Assembly (NCBI RefSeq): GCF_006715045.1
Contig: NZ_VFML01000001.1
Coordinates: 5,676,001 to 5,740,000, forward strand
Source of the DNA: Amycolatopsis cihanbeyliensis
GTDB lineage: Bacteria > Actinomycetota > Actinomycetes > Mycobacteriales > Pseudonocardiaceae
Length of the DNA stretch: 64,000 nt
Reading direction: 5' to 3'
The notes under the pieces were generated by a model. It searched no databases and was not told the origin of the DNA. It saw nothing but the letters and a program-made list of their open reading frames with translations. A program made the position numbers and the translations under genes. Below are positions 29,619 through 38,638 of this stretch, piece by piece (position 1 is the stretch's first letter; each line of letters begins with the position of its first letter).

Positions 29619-29663
29619 GCACCACCAGGGTAGCCACTACCCGATCGGGTGAACACGGTCAGG

Positions 29664-30038
29664 CTAGCTGTTCTGGCAGTAGGAGTCGGCGAGCGCGTTG
29701 GCCACAGCTTGCGCATTCTCTGCGATCCACCGCTGTGCCGTGTACTCATAGTGTCCGTTGAGTGGCGTAAGGAGGTGAGCGGCGACCATCGGTTCGTCGT
29801 ACTTGATCTTGAGGCACACGTCTTCTGCGATCAATTCAGCCTGGCGGACCGCAGTTGACTTCAGCGGAGGCGTGACCCCTTGGACTTCGAGGAAGCGCAG
29901 AAAGAGATCAGCGGCGTCGCGTGATGTTGTTGGCTGGGTCGTGGTTGATACGGCGGGCGTTGCCGGAGATGGCGTGGTCTCGTCGGTTCCGCACCCCCCG
30001 AGAAGGATGGCAAGCGCCACGGCCGCGATGAGCCGCAT
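29664..30038 (-). CDS. DUF732-like lipoprotein
   Basis: The 124-residue exported protein has a signal peptide with lipobox ILLGGC (Cys about 16), a Thr/Pro/Ser-rich linker (about 18-40) and a small helical domain with two Cys residues (EDVCLKIKYDE and ADSYCQNS). This fits the DUF732 fold common in mycobacteria and relatives. ATG 30038 is preceded by GGAGGT. It is upstream of the XRE gene on the same strand and about 120 bases from its start, so it may or may not share its transcript. Confidence 0.75.
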   Translation of the reverse strand: MRLIAAVALAILLGGCGTDETTPSPATPAVSTTTQPTTSRDAADLFLRFLEVQGVTPPLKSTAVRQAELIAEDVCLKIKYDEPMVAAHLLTPLNGHYEYTAQRWIAENAQAVANALADSYCQNS

Positions 30039-30678
30039 GGATGGACCTCCGGTCCCGGGCAATTTGGTGGATTGGCTGTGTTGTTGAGCCTTGCCATAAA
30101 CTTCGTCGCGTGATCGGAACTGGCGAAGCTAGGATGCGTTGAATGAAACGCAGCAAGATCACCGTCTCAGCGGCGGTCTGAGGCTGGACTGCCACGGCGG
30201 GCCGGCCAGCGGAAGCGCCGTGGTGATGTGCTGAGGCATTGGTCCTCCTGGTTGGTCGTGAGTATTCGGGGGATCGGCTTTGTCGCGCTTGATCGTTACC
30301 GCTGATGGGTGGTTGTTGCGGAGTTGTCACCAGACGGCGCCAGGCGCGGTGGATCACGACTCGGCTCCGCTGACCTGTTCGAGGAGAGCTTGATGCGCCG
30401 CACTGCGGGTGGTGTCAAGACCGCTGTTTCAGCGGGTGGCAGTGTCGCTGTCTTCGCGCCAGCACGCCCACCACTCCCGGCCGCCGTACCGTTACCCGTT
30501 CCGCTCACGGTCGTCGTCGACCCACCCGATCCATTGGTTGTCGACATAGGACGACGTGCTTACGAAGACCAAGCTTGGGTGCTGGTTGTGGCATGGAACG
30601 AACATGGGTATCTCTCAGGTGTAGGCCCCTTTGGCCCCATGTTTGCCCCATGCTCGTGTTGAGCTAGATCATCGCGAG
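30039..30678. other. Intergenic region with one doubtful small frame
   Basis: About 640 bases at the edge of the accessory islet, with lower G+C than the flanks. Overlapping open frames exist on both strands (30309-30662 plus, 30296-30547 minus). The minus one encodes a Ser/Thr/Gly-rich 83-residue product without a ribosome binding site. Neither is convincing. The repeated word GGCCCC/GCCCCA near 30,625-30,655 has no clear role. Confidence 0.4.
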
Positions 30679-32166
30679 CTACCGGTTCGAGCTGGTGGCG
30701 ATGAACCTGCCGAGGTCGCGACCCTGCTGCTGGCGGCTGGGCTCGTGCACGTACATCATGTGGCCCGCCGGGTAGTAGGCCGTCTCCACGTTCTCCCGCA
30801 ACTCGGCGGGAATCCTCAGGTTCGCGAGCACGTGCTCGGCCGCGTAGTACGGCGTGGCGCCGTCGTAGTGGCCGAGGGCCACGTGCACCTTCAGGTGCGG
30901 GTTGGCCCGCATCGCCGAACTGAGGTCGTCCACGACGGACACCGGTCGCCCGGTGTAGTCGGCGTACGCCCACGCCTTGTTCACGTCCACCGACAGGATC
31001 TGGTACGGCAGGTCGTTGGCGTAGCCCAGCTCGGCCCGCACGTAGTGGTTGAACGCCGCCGAGTAGGCGCCGACGATCCGGGAGATCGACGCGTCGTCGC
31101 TCATCAGCTCCCTGCCGCCGTCCGGCTCCCAGGTGGTGAACCGGCCGTCCATCCGGCCGGTGACCAGCCCGCGCTCCCGCAGCAACTCGGTGAAGAAGCG
31201 CAGATGTTCGATGCGCAGGTTCACCCGATCCACATAGGACTCGCTGAGCCCGGTGAGTGCGGCGAGCCTGCGCACCGCCTCGGTGCGCTCCGCATCGGTC
31301 AGCCGCGCCCCGCGCTGCAGCGCCCACGGCAGGTCCCGGGAGGCGAACTCCTCGGCCTCGGCCAGCAGTTCCGCCAGCGGCCGGTTGCCGTGCACGCCGT
31401 GGTAATGCGCGATCGCGGCGTAGGTGGGCACGTACAGCGAGTACGGCAGGTCGTTGCCCTCGACGAACCGGATGGTGCCCATGTCCAGCACGGAGGAGAT
31501 CAGCAGCAGCCCGTTCAGGTAGAGGCCGTGCCGGTCCTGCAGGTGCGCCGCGAGGCCGGCCGCACGCAGGGTGCCGTAGGACTCACCGGCCACGAACTTC
31601 GGTGAGAGCCAGCGCTCGTTCCGGGACACCCACAGCCGGATGATCTCGCTGATCGACTCGATGTCCGGCGCGACGTCGTGGTACTCCTTCGGCTTCTCCC
31701 CGGTGACGGCACGGGAGTAGCCGGTGGAGACCGGGTCGATGAACACCAGGTCGCTGTGCGCCAGCAGGGTGTCCGGATTGTCGGCCAGCCGGTACGGCGG
31801 CGGCTCGGGGGCGTTCACGTCGCCGGCGACCGCGCGCCGGGGCCCGAGCACCCCCATGTGCAGCCAGATGCTGGACGAACCGGGACCGCCGTTGAAGGCG
31901 AAGGTGACCGGCCGGGAGCCGGGCTCGGCACCGTCGAGGGTGTAGGAGGTCAGGAACACCTCCGCCTTGGCGAGGTGCCCTTCGAACTTGTCCTTGGTCA
32001 GAACCTCTTTGCGCAGCACGATGCGGCCCGTTCGCGTGGTGTACGCCAGCTCCTGGCCGTCGATGGTGATGGTGTGCTGCTTGGTGACCAGGTCGTCGGT
32101 GGGCTCGTCCCGCTTGGCGTCCTGCTCGGCTTGTGGCTCTGCGGTCTCCGTGGAGGTCTGTGACAT
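30679..32166 (-). CDS. S10 family serine carboxypeptidase-like protein
   Basis: Alpha/beta-hydrolase-fold peptidase of 495 residues. Family motifs are FNGGPGSSSIWLHMGVLGPR (oxyanion region, about 90-110), nucleophile Ser in VAGESYGTLRAAG (about 195), Asp in GHYDGATPY (about 433) and His in PAGHMMY (about 469). There is no signal peptide, so unlike fungal homologues it appears cytosolic. The start MSQTSTETAEPQ gives an acidic head. Divergent from udgB, with 32 bases between starts, so the promoters overlap. Confidence 0.92.
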   Translation of the reverse strand: MSQTSTETAEPQAEQDAKRDEPTDDLVTKQHTITIDGQELAYTTRTGRIVLRKEVLTKDKFEGHLAKAEVFLTSYTLDGAEPGSRPVTFAFNGGPGSSSIWLHMGVLGPRRAVAGDVNAPEPPPYRLADNPDTLLAHSDLVFIDPVSTGYSRAVTGEKPKEYHDVAPDIESISEIIRLWVSRNERWLSPKFVAGESYGTLRAAGLAAHLQDRHGLYLNGLLLISSVLDMGTIRFVEGNDLPYSLYVPTYAAIAHYHGVHGNRPLAELLAEAEEFASRDLPWALQRGARLTDAERTEAVRRLAALTGLSESYVDRVNLRIEHLRFFTELLRERGLVTGRMDGRFTTWEPDGGRELMSDDASISRIVGAYSAAFNHYVRAELGYANDLPYQILSVDVNKAWAYADYTGRPVSVVDDLSSAMRANPHLKVHVALGHYDGATPYYAAEHVLANLRIPAELRENVETAYYPAGHMMYVHEPSRQQQGRDLGRFIATSSNR

Positions 32167-32198
32167 GTCTCCAACCTAGATCAAGCGACAATGTCGGG

Positions 32199-32900
32199 GT
32201 GAGTACCTTTCCCGCCACGCTGGCCGCGCTCGACGCCGCGGTCGGCGAGTGCCGGGCCTGCCCGCGGCTGGTGACCTGGCGCGAGCGGGTGGCCGAGACC
32301 AGGCGTGCCGCGTTCGCCGATGAGGAGTACTGGGGGCGTCCGGTTCCCGGCTTCGGCCCCGCGGACGCGGCGTTGGCCGTCGTCGGGCTGGCACCCGCCG
32401 CGCACGGTGGCAACCGGACCGGGCGGATGTTCACCGGGGACCGGTCCGGTGACGTGCTGTTCCAGGCGCTCTATGACGTGGGCCTCGCCTCCCGGCCGGA
32501 GTCCACGCATCGCGGTGACGGGCTCGAGCTGCGTGGCACGCGGGTGACCGCACCGGTGCACTGCGCGCCACCCGCCAACCGGCCGACCCCGGCCGAGCGG
32601 GACGCCTGCCGCCCGTGGCTGGTGCGGGAGCTGGAACTGCTCCGGCCGACCCTGCGCGCCGTGGTCGTGCTCGGGGGTTTCGGCTGGCAGGCCTTGCTGC
32701 CGGTGCTGGATCAGTGCGGCTGGACCGTGCCGCGGCCACGGCCCCGGTTCGGCCACGGGGCGCGGGTCGTGCTGGACGGGTTACCGGTGTTCGGCTGCTA
32801 CCACGTCTCCCAACGCAACACCCAGACCGGGACGCTGACCCCGGCCATGCTGCGTACCGTGCTGCACGAGGCGGGGTCCGCCGCGGGCCTCGCCCGGTAG
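32199..32900 (+). CDS. udgB: Type 5 uracil-DNA glycosylase
   Basis: Removes uracil and other deaminated bases in base excision repair, important in G+C-rich genomes. The 233-residue protein has N-terminal CRACPRL for the Fe-S cluster, active-site region GLAPAAHGGNRTGRMFTGD (no acidic catalytic residue, typical of family 5), the ITAPVHCAPPANRPTP segment with further Cys and the motif CYHVSQRNTQTG, close to M. tuberculosis UdgB. GTG 32199 lies 6 bases after the -10 GACAAT (32187-32192), so the transcript is probably leaderless. Confidence 0.93.
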   Translation: MSTFPATLAALDAAVGECRACPRLVTWRERVAETRRAAFADEEYWGRPVPGFGPADAALAVVGLAPAAHGGNRTGRMFTGDRSGDVLFQALYDVGLASRPESTHRGDGLELRGTRVTAPVHCAPPANRPTPAERDACRPWLVRELELLRPTLRAVVVLGGFGWQALLPVLDQCGWTVPRPRPRFGHGARVVLDGLPVFGCYHVSQRNTQTGTLTPAMLRTVLHEAGSAAGLAR

Positions 32901-33015
32901 CCGTGGGCGCACCCGGGGTGAGCGGCACTGAATCGTTTCGGTCGTCGCGGCGACGCTGGTCACAGCGGATCGGGGTCCCCGAGCGACCTGCCCGGATGGG
33001 TGGGAGTATGACGGT

Positions 33016-34344
33016 ATGGCCGCAGTGAAGTCGGAACCGACTCGGATCTTGATTCTCGGTGGGGGATACGTCGGGCTGTACACGGCGTTGGGCCTGCAGA
33101 AGAAGCTCCGGGCCAACGAGGCGTCCGTCACCGTCGTCGATCCCCAGCCGCATATGACGTATCAGCCGTTCCTGCCGGAGGCGGCGGCTGGTGCCATCGA
33201 GCCCCGGCATGTCGTCGTCCCGCTGCGGCGGGTACTCAAGCGCTGTCACGTGCTGACCGCGCGGGTCACCGGCATCGAACACGAGCGCAAGTCCGTCACC
33301 GTCGAGGCCGCCGACGGGCACACCGAGCACCTTTCCTACGACGTGCTGGTGGTGGCCCTCGGTGCGGTCGCCCGGATCCTGCCGATTCCCGGCCTGGCCG
33401 AGCAGGGCATCGCCTTCAAGACCATCGGCGAGGCGATCTACCTGCGCAACCACGTGATGACCAAGCTGGACGAGGCCGCGAGCACGCTCGACCCGGAGCT
33501 GCGCAAGCGTTTGCTCACGTTCACGGTGGTCGGTGGCGGGTTCGCCGGCATCGAGGCGCTCGCCGAGCTCGAGGACATGACCCGGTTCGCCACCCGGTAC
33601 TACGAGAACATCGAGCCGGAGGACATCCGGTGGGTGCTGGTGGAGGCGGCAGGCCGGATCCTGCCCGAGGTGCGCGAGACCCTCGGCGTGTGGACCGCGG
33701 AGCAGCTGGAGAAGCGCGGCATCGAGGTCTACCTTTCGACGGCGGCCAAATCCTTCGAGGACGGGTACGTCCAACTCTCCGACGGCACCGAGTTCGAGAG
33801 CGACACCATCATCTGGACCGCCGGGGTCAAGGCCAACCCGGTGCTGGCGGGCTCCGACCTACCGGTGGACAAGCGCGGCCGGATGCAGGCCACCGCCGGC
33901 CTGCAGATCGTCGGCCATCCGGACGCCTGGACGGCGGGCGACAACGCCGCCGTACCGGACCTCTCGCGCACCGAAGAGGACCCCACCGCGACCTGCCCGC
34001 CGAACGCGCAGCACGCCGTCCGCCAGGCACGGCACCTCGCGAAGAACATCATCCGGGTCGTTCGTGGCGGGCAGCCGAAGGACTACTTCCACAAGAACCT
34101 CGGCGCGGTCGCCAGCCTCGGCCTGCACAAGGGCGTCGCGGACGCGCTGCGCCTCAAGATCAAGGGCTTCCCGGCCTGGGTGTTTCACCGCGCCTACCAC
34201 GTCAAGGCGATGCCGACCTTCAACCGCAAGGTCCGGATCACCATGGACTGGCTGCTGGGCGGCCTGTTCCGCCGGGAGGTCATCTCGCTCGGGCAGATCA
34301 ACTACCCGAAGGAAGAGTTCGACAGGGCGTCCAAGTCCTCCTGA
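33016..34344 (+). CDS. ndh: Type II NADH dehydrogenase
   Basis: Non-proton-pumping NADH:quinone oxidoreductase at the inner face of the membrane. The 442-residue flavoprotein has FAD motif LGGGYVGLYTALG (about 11-23), NADH motif VVGGGFAGIEALAELEDM (about 170), AGDNAAVPDL for FAD and the quinone-site region CPPNAQHAVRQ. The C-terminal part (FRREVISLGQINYP) would be the amphipathic membrane anchor. It ends 25 bases before the tRNA used as the element attachment site. Confidence 0.93.
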   Translation: MAAVKSEPTRILILGGGYVGLYTALGLQKKLRANEASVTVVDPQPHMTYQPFLPEAAAGAIEPRHVVVPLRRVLKRCHVLTARVTGIEHERKSVTVEAADGHTEHLSYDVLVVALGAVARILPIPGLAEQGIAFKTIGEAIYLRNHVMTKLDEAASTLDPELRKRLLTFTVVGGGFAGIEALAELEDMTRFATRYYENIEPEDIRWVLVEAAGRILPEVRETLGVWTAEQLEKRGIEVYLSTAAKSFEDGYVQLSDGTEFESDTIIWTAGVKANPVLAGSDLPVDKRGRMQATAGLQIVGHPDAWTAGDNAAVPDLSRTEEDPTATCPPNAQHAVRQARHLAKNIIRVVRGGQPKDYFHKNLGAVASLGLHKGVADALRLKIKGFPAWVFHRAYHVKAMPTFNRKVRITMDWLLGGLFRREVISLGQINYPKEEFDRASKSS

Positions 34345-34369
34345 GCCTGCTTGGCATAAGCTGTACCGT

Positions 34370-34443
34370 GCCCCCGTAGCCCAACCGGCAGAGGCAGTCG
34401 ACTTAAAATCGACACAGTGCGGGTTCGAGTCCCGTCGGGGGTA
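34370..34443 (+). tRNA. Class I tRNA with anticodon UAA (attachment site of the AICE)
   Basis: Acceptor GCCCCCG (34370-34376) pairs with CGGGGGT (34436-34442), giving G1-U72. The D arm closes GCC with GGC. The anticodon arm GTCGA-CTTAAAA-TCGAC puts TAA at 34-36 (leucine codon UUA). The variable loop is only 5 bases (ACAGT), T arm GCGGG-TTCGAGT-CCCGT, discriminator A73. Canonical tRNA-Leu is class II with a long variable arm, so the identity is uncertain. The 3' half (from 34406) is supplied by the integrated element; the displaced original 3' end lies at 49078. Confidence 0.85.
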
Positions 34444-34449
34444 CGTACA
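34406..34449 (+). repeat. attL core (left copy of 44-bp direct repeat)
   Basis: Matches 49078-49121 over 44 bases, 36 identical from the anticodon loop to the acceptor stem, one mismatch at 34442 (T here, C at 49114), then 7 identical. This copy completes the functional tRNA gene. Confidence 0.92.
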
Positions 34450-34491
34450 CGCTGGTGAGCGGCTTGTGGGAGTGGGGCGGAGTGATCGTGC

Positions 34492-34507
34492 GCCCCACTT
34501 ACGCCCC
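34492..34507 (+). promoter_or_regulatory. Candidate integrase arm site (left)
   Basis: GCCCCACTTACGCCCC, identical to 48945-48960 in the same orientation near the other end. An inverted partial copy, AGTGGGGC, lies at 34471-34478. Position between the core and int fits an arm-type binding site for a tyrosine integrase or its accessory factor. Confidence 0.5.
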
Positions 34508-34523
34508 ACAAACCCGCTGACCC

Positions 34524-35678
34524 TCACAACACGTTTTCCAACGCGGTCGCCGCATCCGTCGAAACCGCGCCACGACCCATGTAGACGTCCTGCGTGAGCG
34601 ACGGCCGAGCGTGCCCGAGCTGATCAGCGATCACCCGAGCCGACAACCCCGCCTCATCCATGATCGTGGCCGCTGTCTTCCGGAACACGTGCGACGTGAC
34701 CCACGCGAACCCCTCACTGCCCCGAGCCTCCCGCAGCGCGCGCCGGGTGTTCGAGGGGTCCCGCAGACCTCCGTACGTATCCGGGAACACAGGACTGTCC
34801 GGCGCACGGTTCTCGGCTTGCGCCGTCTTCCAACGCAGCCGCAGCATGTCTACCGCCCAGGTGGGCAGCGCGAGCAGCCGTTCACCGGACTCCGATTTGG
34901 GATCGGTACGGCGCAGGCCCTCGCCGCGAACCCGCACTACCGTCCACGCGATGGCCACCGTTCCCGCGTCGAGGTCCACGTCTTCCCAGTACAGAGCCAG
35001 CGCTTCGCCGATCCGTACGCCGGTTGCCATCAGGAACCGAGTCAGGTCCGGCAAGTCCTTGCCTACCGCCCTCGGATCAAGCTCCAGTTGAGCCAGCCAG
35101 GACCGGCGTTCGTCCGGACTCAAAGCACGCGCCTTCTTACGTGACCCGCCCTCGATCGGCTCGATCTCCCGTATCGGGTTGGTCGTGAGCGCACCATGCC
35201 GGACGGCGTAGCGCAGCACACCACCCACCACTGCCCGCGCAGTTCGAGCGTGCGCGGCACTCGCCTTCTGCCGGACGACCGGAAAGAACCGGTCGAGCCG
35301 CGGAACGGTTACCTCACTCACTCGCAGTTCCCCGAAGGCCGATAGGACGTGGTTATTGAGCATGCTCCGGTAGTTGTCCAAGGTCCCGGTAGCACGCTCA
35401 CCGTCAGCGACTCGTCGTTCCTGCCAGGCGAGCCAGCGTTCGGCGACTTCGCGGAAACGGCTTCTGCCGGTGATGTCACCGCCGGTCGGCGTTTGCAGCT
35501 CACTCGCAATGGCGCTCTTGAGTTCCCGCTCAGCCTTCGTTTTGCTGGCTCCCGAGCGGCTCAGGTCTCGGACTACGCCGTCGTAGCCCCGATAGCGAGC
35601 TTTCGCACGGTAGCCCTTTGCGAGCTTGACGAACCGGATCGTGCCGTGCGTCCCCACGGCCAATGGCGGCCGTCCCAT
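34524..35678 (-). CDS. int: AICE tyrosine recombinase (integrase)
   Basis: Catalyses site-specific integration and excision at the tRNA. The 384-residue phage-type integrase has an N-terminal arm-binding region (about 1-60), a SAM-like core-binding domain (about 60-165) and a catalytic domain with Arg in MATGVRIGEALAL, HVFRKT (HxxR), LGHARPSLTQ and nucleophile Tyr in DVYMGRG. ATG 35678 overlaps the xis stop (ATGA); a longer start at 35705 would overlap xis more. It lies 75 bases inside the left attachment site. Confidence 0.93.
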   Translation of the reverse strand: MGRPPLAVGTHGTIRFVKLAKGYRAKARYRGYDGVVRDLSRSGASKTKAERELKSAIASELQTPTGGDITGRSRFREVAERWLAWQERRVADGERATGTLDNYRSMLNNHVLSAFGELRVSEVTVPRLDRFFPVVRQKASAAHARTARAVVGGVLRYAVRHGALTTNPIREIEPIEGGSRKKARALSPDERRSWLAQLELDPRAVGKDLPDLTRFLMATGVRIGEALALYWEDVDLDAGTVAIAWTVVRVRGEGLRRTDPKSESGERLLALPTWAVDMLRLRWKTAQAENRAPDSPVFPDTYGGLRDPSNTRRALREARGSEGFAWVTSHVFRKTAATIMDEAGLSARVIADQLGHARPSLTQDVYMGRGAVSTDAATALENVL

Positions 35679-35854
35679 CAGACAGCCCCTTGTTGTTCGA
35701 CCCAAGCGTCAACGTCTTGGGGTCGGTAGCGGATGTGTTTGCCGATGCGGCGGCCGGTGGGGCCGTAGCCTTTGGTGCGCCATTGGTAGAGGGTGTTTTT
35801 GGGTACGCCGAGGTAGGTGGCTACGTCGTCAACGGTCCACAGTGTGTGGTTCAT
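35678..35854 (-). CDS. xis: AICE excisionase (MerR-like HTH)
   Basis: 58-residue winged-HTH protein of the helix_turn_helix_17/excisionase type: WTVDDVATYLGVPKNTLYQW, KGYGPTGRRIGKHIRYR and a short acidic end. It directs the integrase to excise the element. ATGA overlaps on both sides couple it to rep upstream and int downstream, the standard AICE rep-xis-int operon. Confidence 0.92.
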   Translation of the reverse strand: MNHTLWTVDDVATYLGVPKNTLYQWRTKGYGPTGRRIGKHIRYRPQDVDAWVEQQGAV

Positions 35855-37221
35855 GGTTGGTTCTCCTGGTGGTATTGGTGTTTGCGGTGGTCGCGGATGC
35901 GTTCGGCGATGCCTGCGGCGAGTTCGCGTTCGGCGTCGCTGTGGTATCCGGCGCCTTGGAAGCGCCAGTCGTTGATCACGGCGACGGTGCCGGGGTCGAG
36001 GCCGAGTCGGTCGAGGGTGTCGGCCAGGCGCCAGGCTTGGCGGTCGCCGCGGATGGCGCGGAAGGTGGTGGAGTAGCGCTGTGATTTGGTGAGGAAGTGG
36101 CCGCGGAAGCCGAGCATGTGGGTCCAGCGGCGCAGGTTCAGCCGGGCGTAGCGCTCGTGTCCGCCGAGGTCCCAGCAGGTGCGCATGATGCGCCGGTGAT
36201 GCTCCGACACCCGGACGTGTTCCAGGTCCAGTTCGGAGCGGATGGGGCGGTCCGCGGCTTCGCTCTTGCCGGTTCCTTTGGTGGCGTATTTGGCGATGTA
36301 GGCGGCCAGGCGTTGTTCGCTGATGTGGCCTTGCTCGTCTTCCAGCTCCGCCGCGGTAGCCGGCTGGATGCGCCGTTGGTCGATCTGGCTTCCCCAGGTC
36401 AGTGCGAGTCGCGTGCCGTCCGGCCGGGCTGTCTCCACCCGCACCGCCGGTACCGCGGCAGCGATCGCCGTCTCGAGTAGGTCTGAGGTGGCCCAGGCCG
36501 GTGCGGGATCGGCCGGTCCTTCGGGGCCGTCCAGCCGGACGACGGCGTGGAAGTGGATCAGCCCGCGCCGCTGGTATTCGGCCACTTTGCTGTAGGAGAC
36601 CCGCAGGTGATGGCGCAGGTCTCGTACGGGGATGCCCGCGTGTTTGGCCAGCTCGCGGCGTAGTCGCATGGTGAAGCGTTGCCAGAGCACCCCGGCGTGG
36701 GCTTGCCACAGGACCGATCCGGTGTAGTCGTAGCTTTCCGGGTCGAGTGGGGTGCCCACGCGGGTGTCGGCGTCGTGGTGGTGCTCGCCGCAGCGGCAGG
36801 GGATGCGGCGGCCGCGGTGGCTGGTGCGGGCGGTGTGTACCGGGCCGAAGGAGGGTGCGGTCAGGGTGGCGAAGGTGCGGGGCTTGCTGGTGACGGTCTC
36901 GGGGATGTTCTTGGCGCCGCCGAGTAGCCCGGCCCGCAGCAGGTGGAAGGCGTCGGCGGCGTAGCGGTCGGAGCAGGCCGGGCACACGCTGGCTCGCCGG
37001 TTGCCGCAGGGGGTGAGGATGTCCCCGCCGTGGTGGTGCAGGACCCGGCCGGTGGTGGCGTCCTGGTACTGGGTGGCGCCGGCCAGCCGGATGGGTTGGG
37101 CGCAGCCGTTGACGCTGTGAACTTTGGCGCGCCAGGTGGTGTAGTCGCGGGAGCGGACCCGCTGGAGGATGCGGTCTTCGAGGGTGAGCACAGGTGCGGC
37201 TCCGATCCGGGGTTGAGGCAC
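35851..37221 (-). CDS. repSA: RepSA-type rolling-circle replication initiator
   Basis: Initiates rolling-circle replication of the excised circle. The 456-residue protein has the HUH metal motif in GLIHFHAVVRLDG (about 221-233), a probable catalytic Tyr in AAYIAKYATKGTGK (about 304-317), and an N-terminal Cys-rich part (CGNRRASVCPACSDRY; IPCRCGEHHHD) that may bind zinc. GTG 37221 is the start. The double-strand origin was not recognised; it is often close to or within rep. Confidence 0.9.
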   Translation of the reverse strand: MPQPRIGAAPVLTLEDRILQRVRSRDYTTWRAKVHSVNGCAQPIRLAGATQYQDATTGRVLHHHGGDILTPCGNRRASVCPACSDRYAADAFHLLRAGLLGGAKNIPETVTSKPRTFATLTAPSFGPVHTARTSHRGRRIPCRCGEHHHDADTRVGTPLDPESYDYTGSVLWQAHAGVLWQRFTMRLRRELAKHAGIPVRDLRHHLRVSYSKVAEYQRRGLIHFHAVVRLDGPEGPADPAPAWATSDLLETAIAAAVPAVRVETARPDGTRLALTWGSQIDQRRIQPATAAELEDEQGHISEQRLAAYIAKYATKGTGKSEAADRPIRSELDLEHVRVSEHHRRIMRTCWDLGGHERYARLNLRRWTHMLGFRGHFLTKSQRYSTTFRAIRGDRQAWRLADTLDRLGLDPGTVAVINDWRFQGAGYHSDAERELAAGIAERIRDHRKHQYHQENQP

Positions 37222-37312
37222 CGGGCCGCCCCGGGGGTAGCCGCACCAGAGCCCGGGGCGTGTCCGGCTGGTGTGGCTATGCCCCGGGGGAGGAGGGTGC
37301 GGAGGAGGGTTT

Positions 37313-37978
37313 CTAGGAGTGTGGGTGGCCGTTGTTGCTGGTCAAGGTCGCGAGGATCTGACCGGCGAAGGTTTCGGACACCCTGGTCGCTGCGCGGATG
37401 TCGCTGGTGGTCGGTTCGCGGCCGTCACGGCGGCAGTCGGCCACGACATCAGCGACCTTGTCGGCGATCTCGGCGGGTAGCCGCAGCCGCGGCACCGTGA
37501 CCGGGGCCGCCGGGGTGGTCTCGCCGGTCGGAGCAGGCTCCGGTTCCCGGTTCGCTGGCGTGGCTGGGGTGGTGTGGTGGGTGGCGCGGCGCATGAGGAG
37601 TTTGACCACCACGAGGAACCCGAGTGCGGGCATCGCGGCCAGGAGCCACCCTGCCGGTGTGGGTTCGGCCAGCGCGACTTGGGCGGCCATTTGGATGCCG
37701 AAGGCCACCACCAGCACCACCATCGGGAAGGTCACCGGCCGATGCGGCCCCGGTTGGGCGCGGTCGCGGTGGATCTCGAATCCGGCGACCACGGCCATGC
37801 CCTCGATCACCACGGCGTCGGCCCAGGCCAGCCATCCGGTTTGGCCGTGGTGGACAGCCCAATCGTGGGTATGTTTGAACCCCGCGGCCGCGCCGATCCC
37901 CCCGAGCACCACCGTGACCACGACCCGGATCACGGTCACCAGTGACCACCGCCGGGGTGGACTGTCCCTGTTAGACAT
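37313..37978 (-). CDS. DUF2637 membrane protein with HTH-like tail
   Basis: The 221-residue AICE protein has four predicted membrane helices (about 11-130) typical of DUF2637, a Pro/Thr linker (about 133-160) and a C-terminal part resembling a HTH (EIADKVADVVADCRRDG; TTSDIRAATRVSETFAGQIL). In AICEs and Streptomyces plasmids DUF2637 proteins accompany transfer and spread genes. It may help intramycelial spread and sense copy state through its tail. Ends 92 bases upstream of rep. Confidence 0.82.
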   Translation of the reverse strand: MSNRDSPPRRWSLVTVIRVVVTVVLGGIGAAAGFKHTHDWAVHHGQTGWLAWADAVVIEGMAVVAGFEIHRDRAQPGPHRPVTFPMVVLVVAFGIQMAAQVALAEPTPAGWLLAAMPALGFLVVVKLLMRRATHHTTPATPANREPEPAPTGETTPAAPVTVPRLRLPAEIADKVADVVADCRRDGREPTTSDIRAATRVSETFAGQILATLTSNNGHPHS

Positions 37979-38000
37979 GAGGATCGTCCCCTTTGCGGAT

Positions 38001-38216
38001 CTAGAGACGTCCGGTGCGGAAGCGTTCGGCTTCGATCCGGAAGATGTCCGCCAGCGTCTCGAAGTGGTTCTTGATGTCGTCAGCCATCTCGGCGAGACGC
38101 TCGTCTACGAACCAGAACTCGCCGTGACGCTGGGCGCTCTCCCGTTGGCGAAGGTCGTAGTACTCACTCGCCCGCCGAAGGACACGGCCGGTCAGTTCAT
38201 CAAAATTGTTGTGCAT
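38001..38216 (-). CDS. Small AICE hypothetical protein
   Basis: 71 residues, charged and helical (LTGRVLRRASEYYDLRQRES; LAEMADDIKNHFETLADIFR), soluble, no recognisable family. ATG 38216 has AGGAAGGG upstream. Two bases separate it from the preceding gene's stop, so it is in the transfer operon. Confidence 0.7.
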   Translation of the reverse strand: MHNNFDELTGRVLRRASEYYDLRQRESAQRHGEFWFVDERLAEMADDIKNHFETLADIFRIEAERFRTGRL

Positions 38217-38218
38217 GA

Positions 38219-38638
38219 CTACCCTTCCTGGGATCGGTGGAGTGGCGCGAGGCTGGACCAGCGATACAGCAGCGTCCGGCCGCGTTTGGTCAGCCGTAGC
38301 GGCGTGACCGGTTTGCGGATGGCGCCGTGATGGCAGGAGACGGTTTCGCGGGCGGGGCAGCGTTGCGCGTAGCCCTGGCTGATCAGGTGATGTACCGCGT
38401 CCTCATCGAGGGCCATGCGCACCCGGTCGGTGTCCTCGAACACCACCACCCGGTCGGTGTCATCCAACATGCCGTACCGGTACTGCTCGATTTCAGCCAG
38501 TACCTCCACAGCCACCGCCGGGCTCCCCGCACTCGAGCGCGCCCCGCGTCGCGTCTTGGCCGGTGGGCACGCCCGTCCCGCCGCTGTCGCGGCCTGACCG
38601 GTAGGGGTGCCGAACAGGTCGAGTTGATCGCTCACCAC
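38219..38638 (-). CDS. AICE hypothetical protein, possible winged helix
   Basis: 139 residues. The N-terminal third is disordered and basic; the rest (VAVEVLAEIEQYRYGMLDDT; ALDEDAVHHLISQGYAQRCP; PLRLTKRGRTLLYRW) looks like a winged-helix domain with a recognition-helix-like end. It contains two Cys and His residues (RCPARETVSCHH). Overlaps the upstream gene by 7 bases. Function unknown; DNA binding is an inference. Confidence 0.68.
   Translation of the reverse strand: MVSDQLDLFGTPTGQAATAAGRACPPAKTRRGARSSAGSPAVAVEVLAEIEQYRYGMLDDTDRVVVFEDTDRVRMALDEDAVHHLISQGYAQRCPARETVSCHHGAIRKPVTPLRLTKRGRTLLYRWSSLAPLHRSQEG

Noticed and set aside
30296..30662. Overlapping small frames on both strands
   Set aside because: No ribosome binding sites, low-complexity products and no motifs; left as unassigned intergenic DNA.
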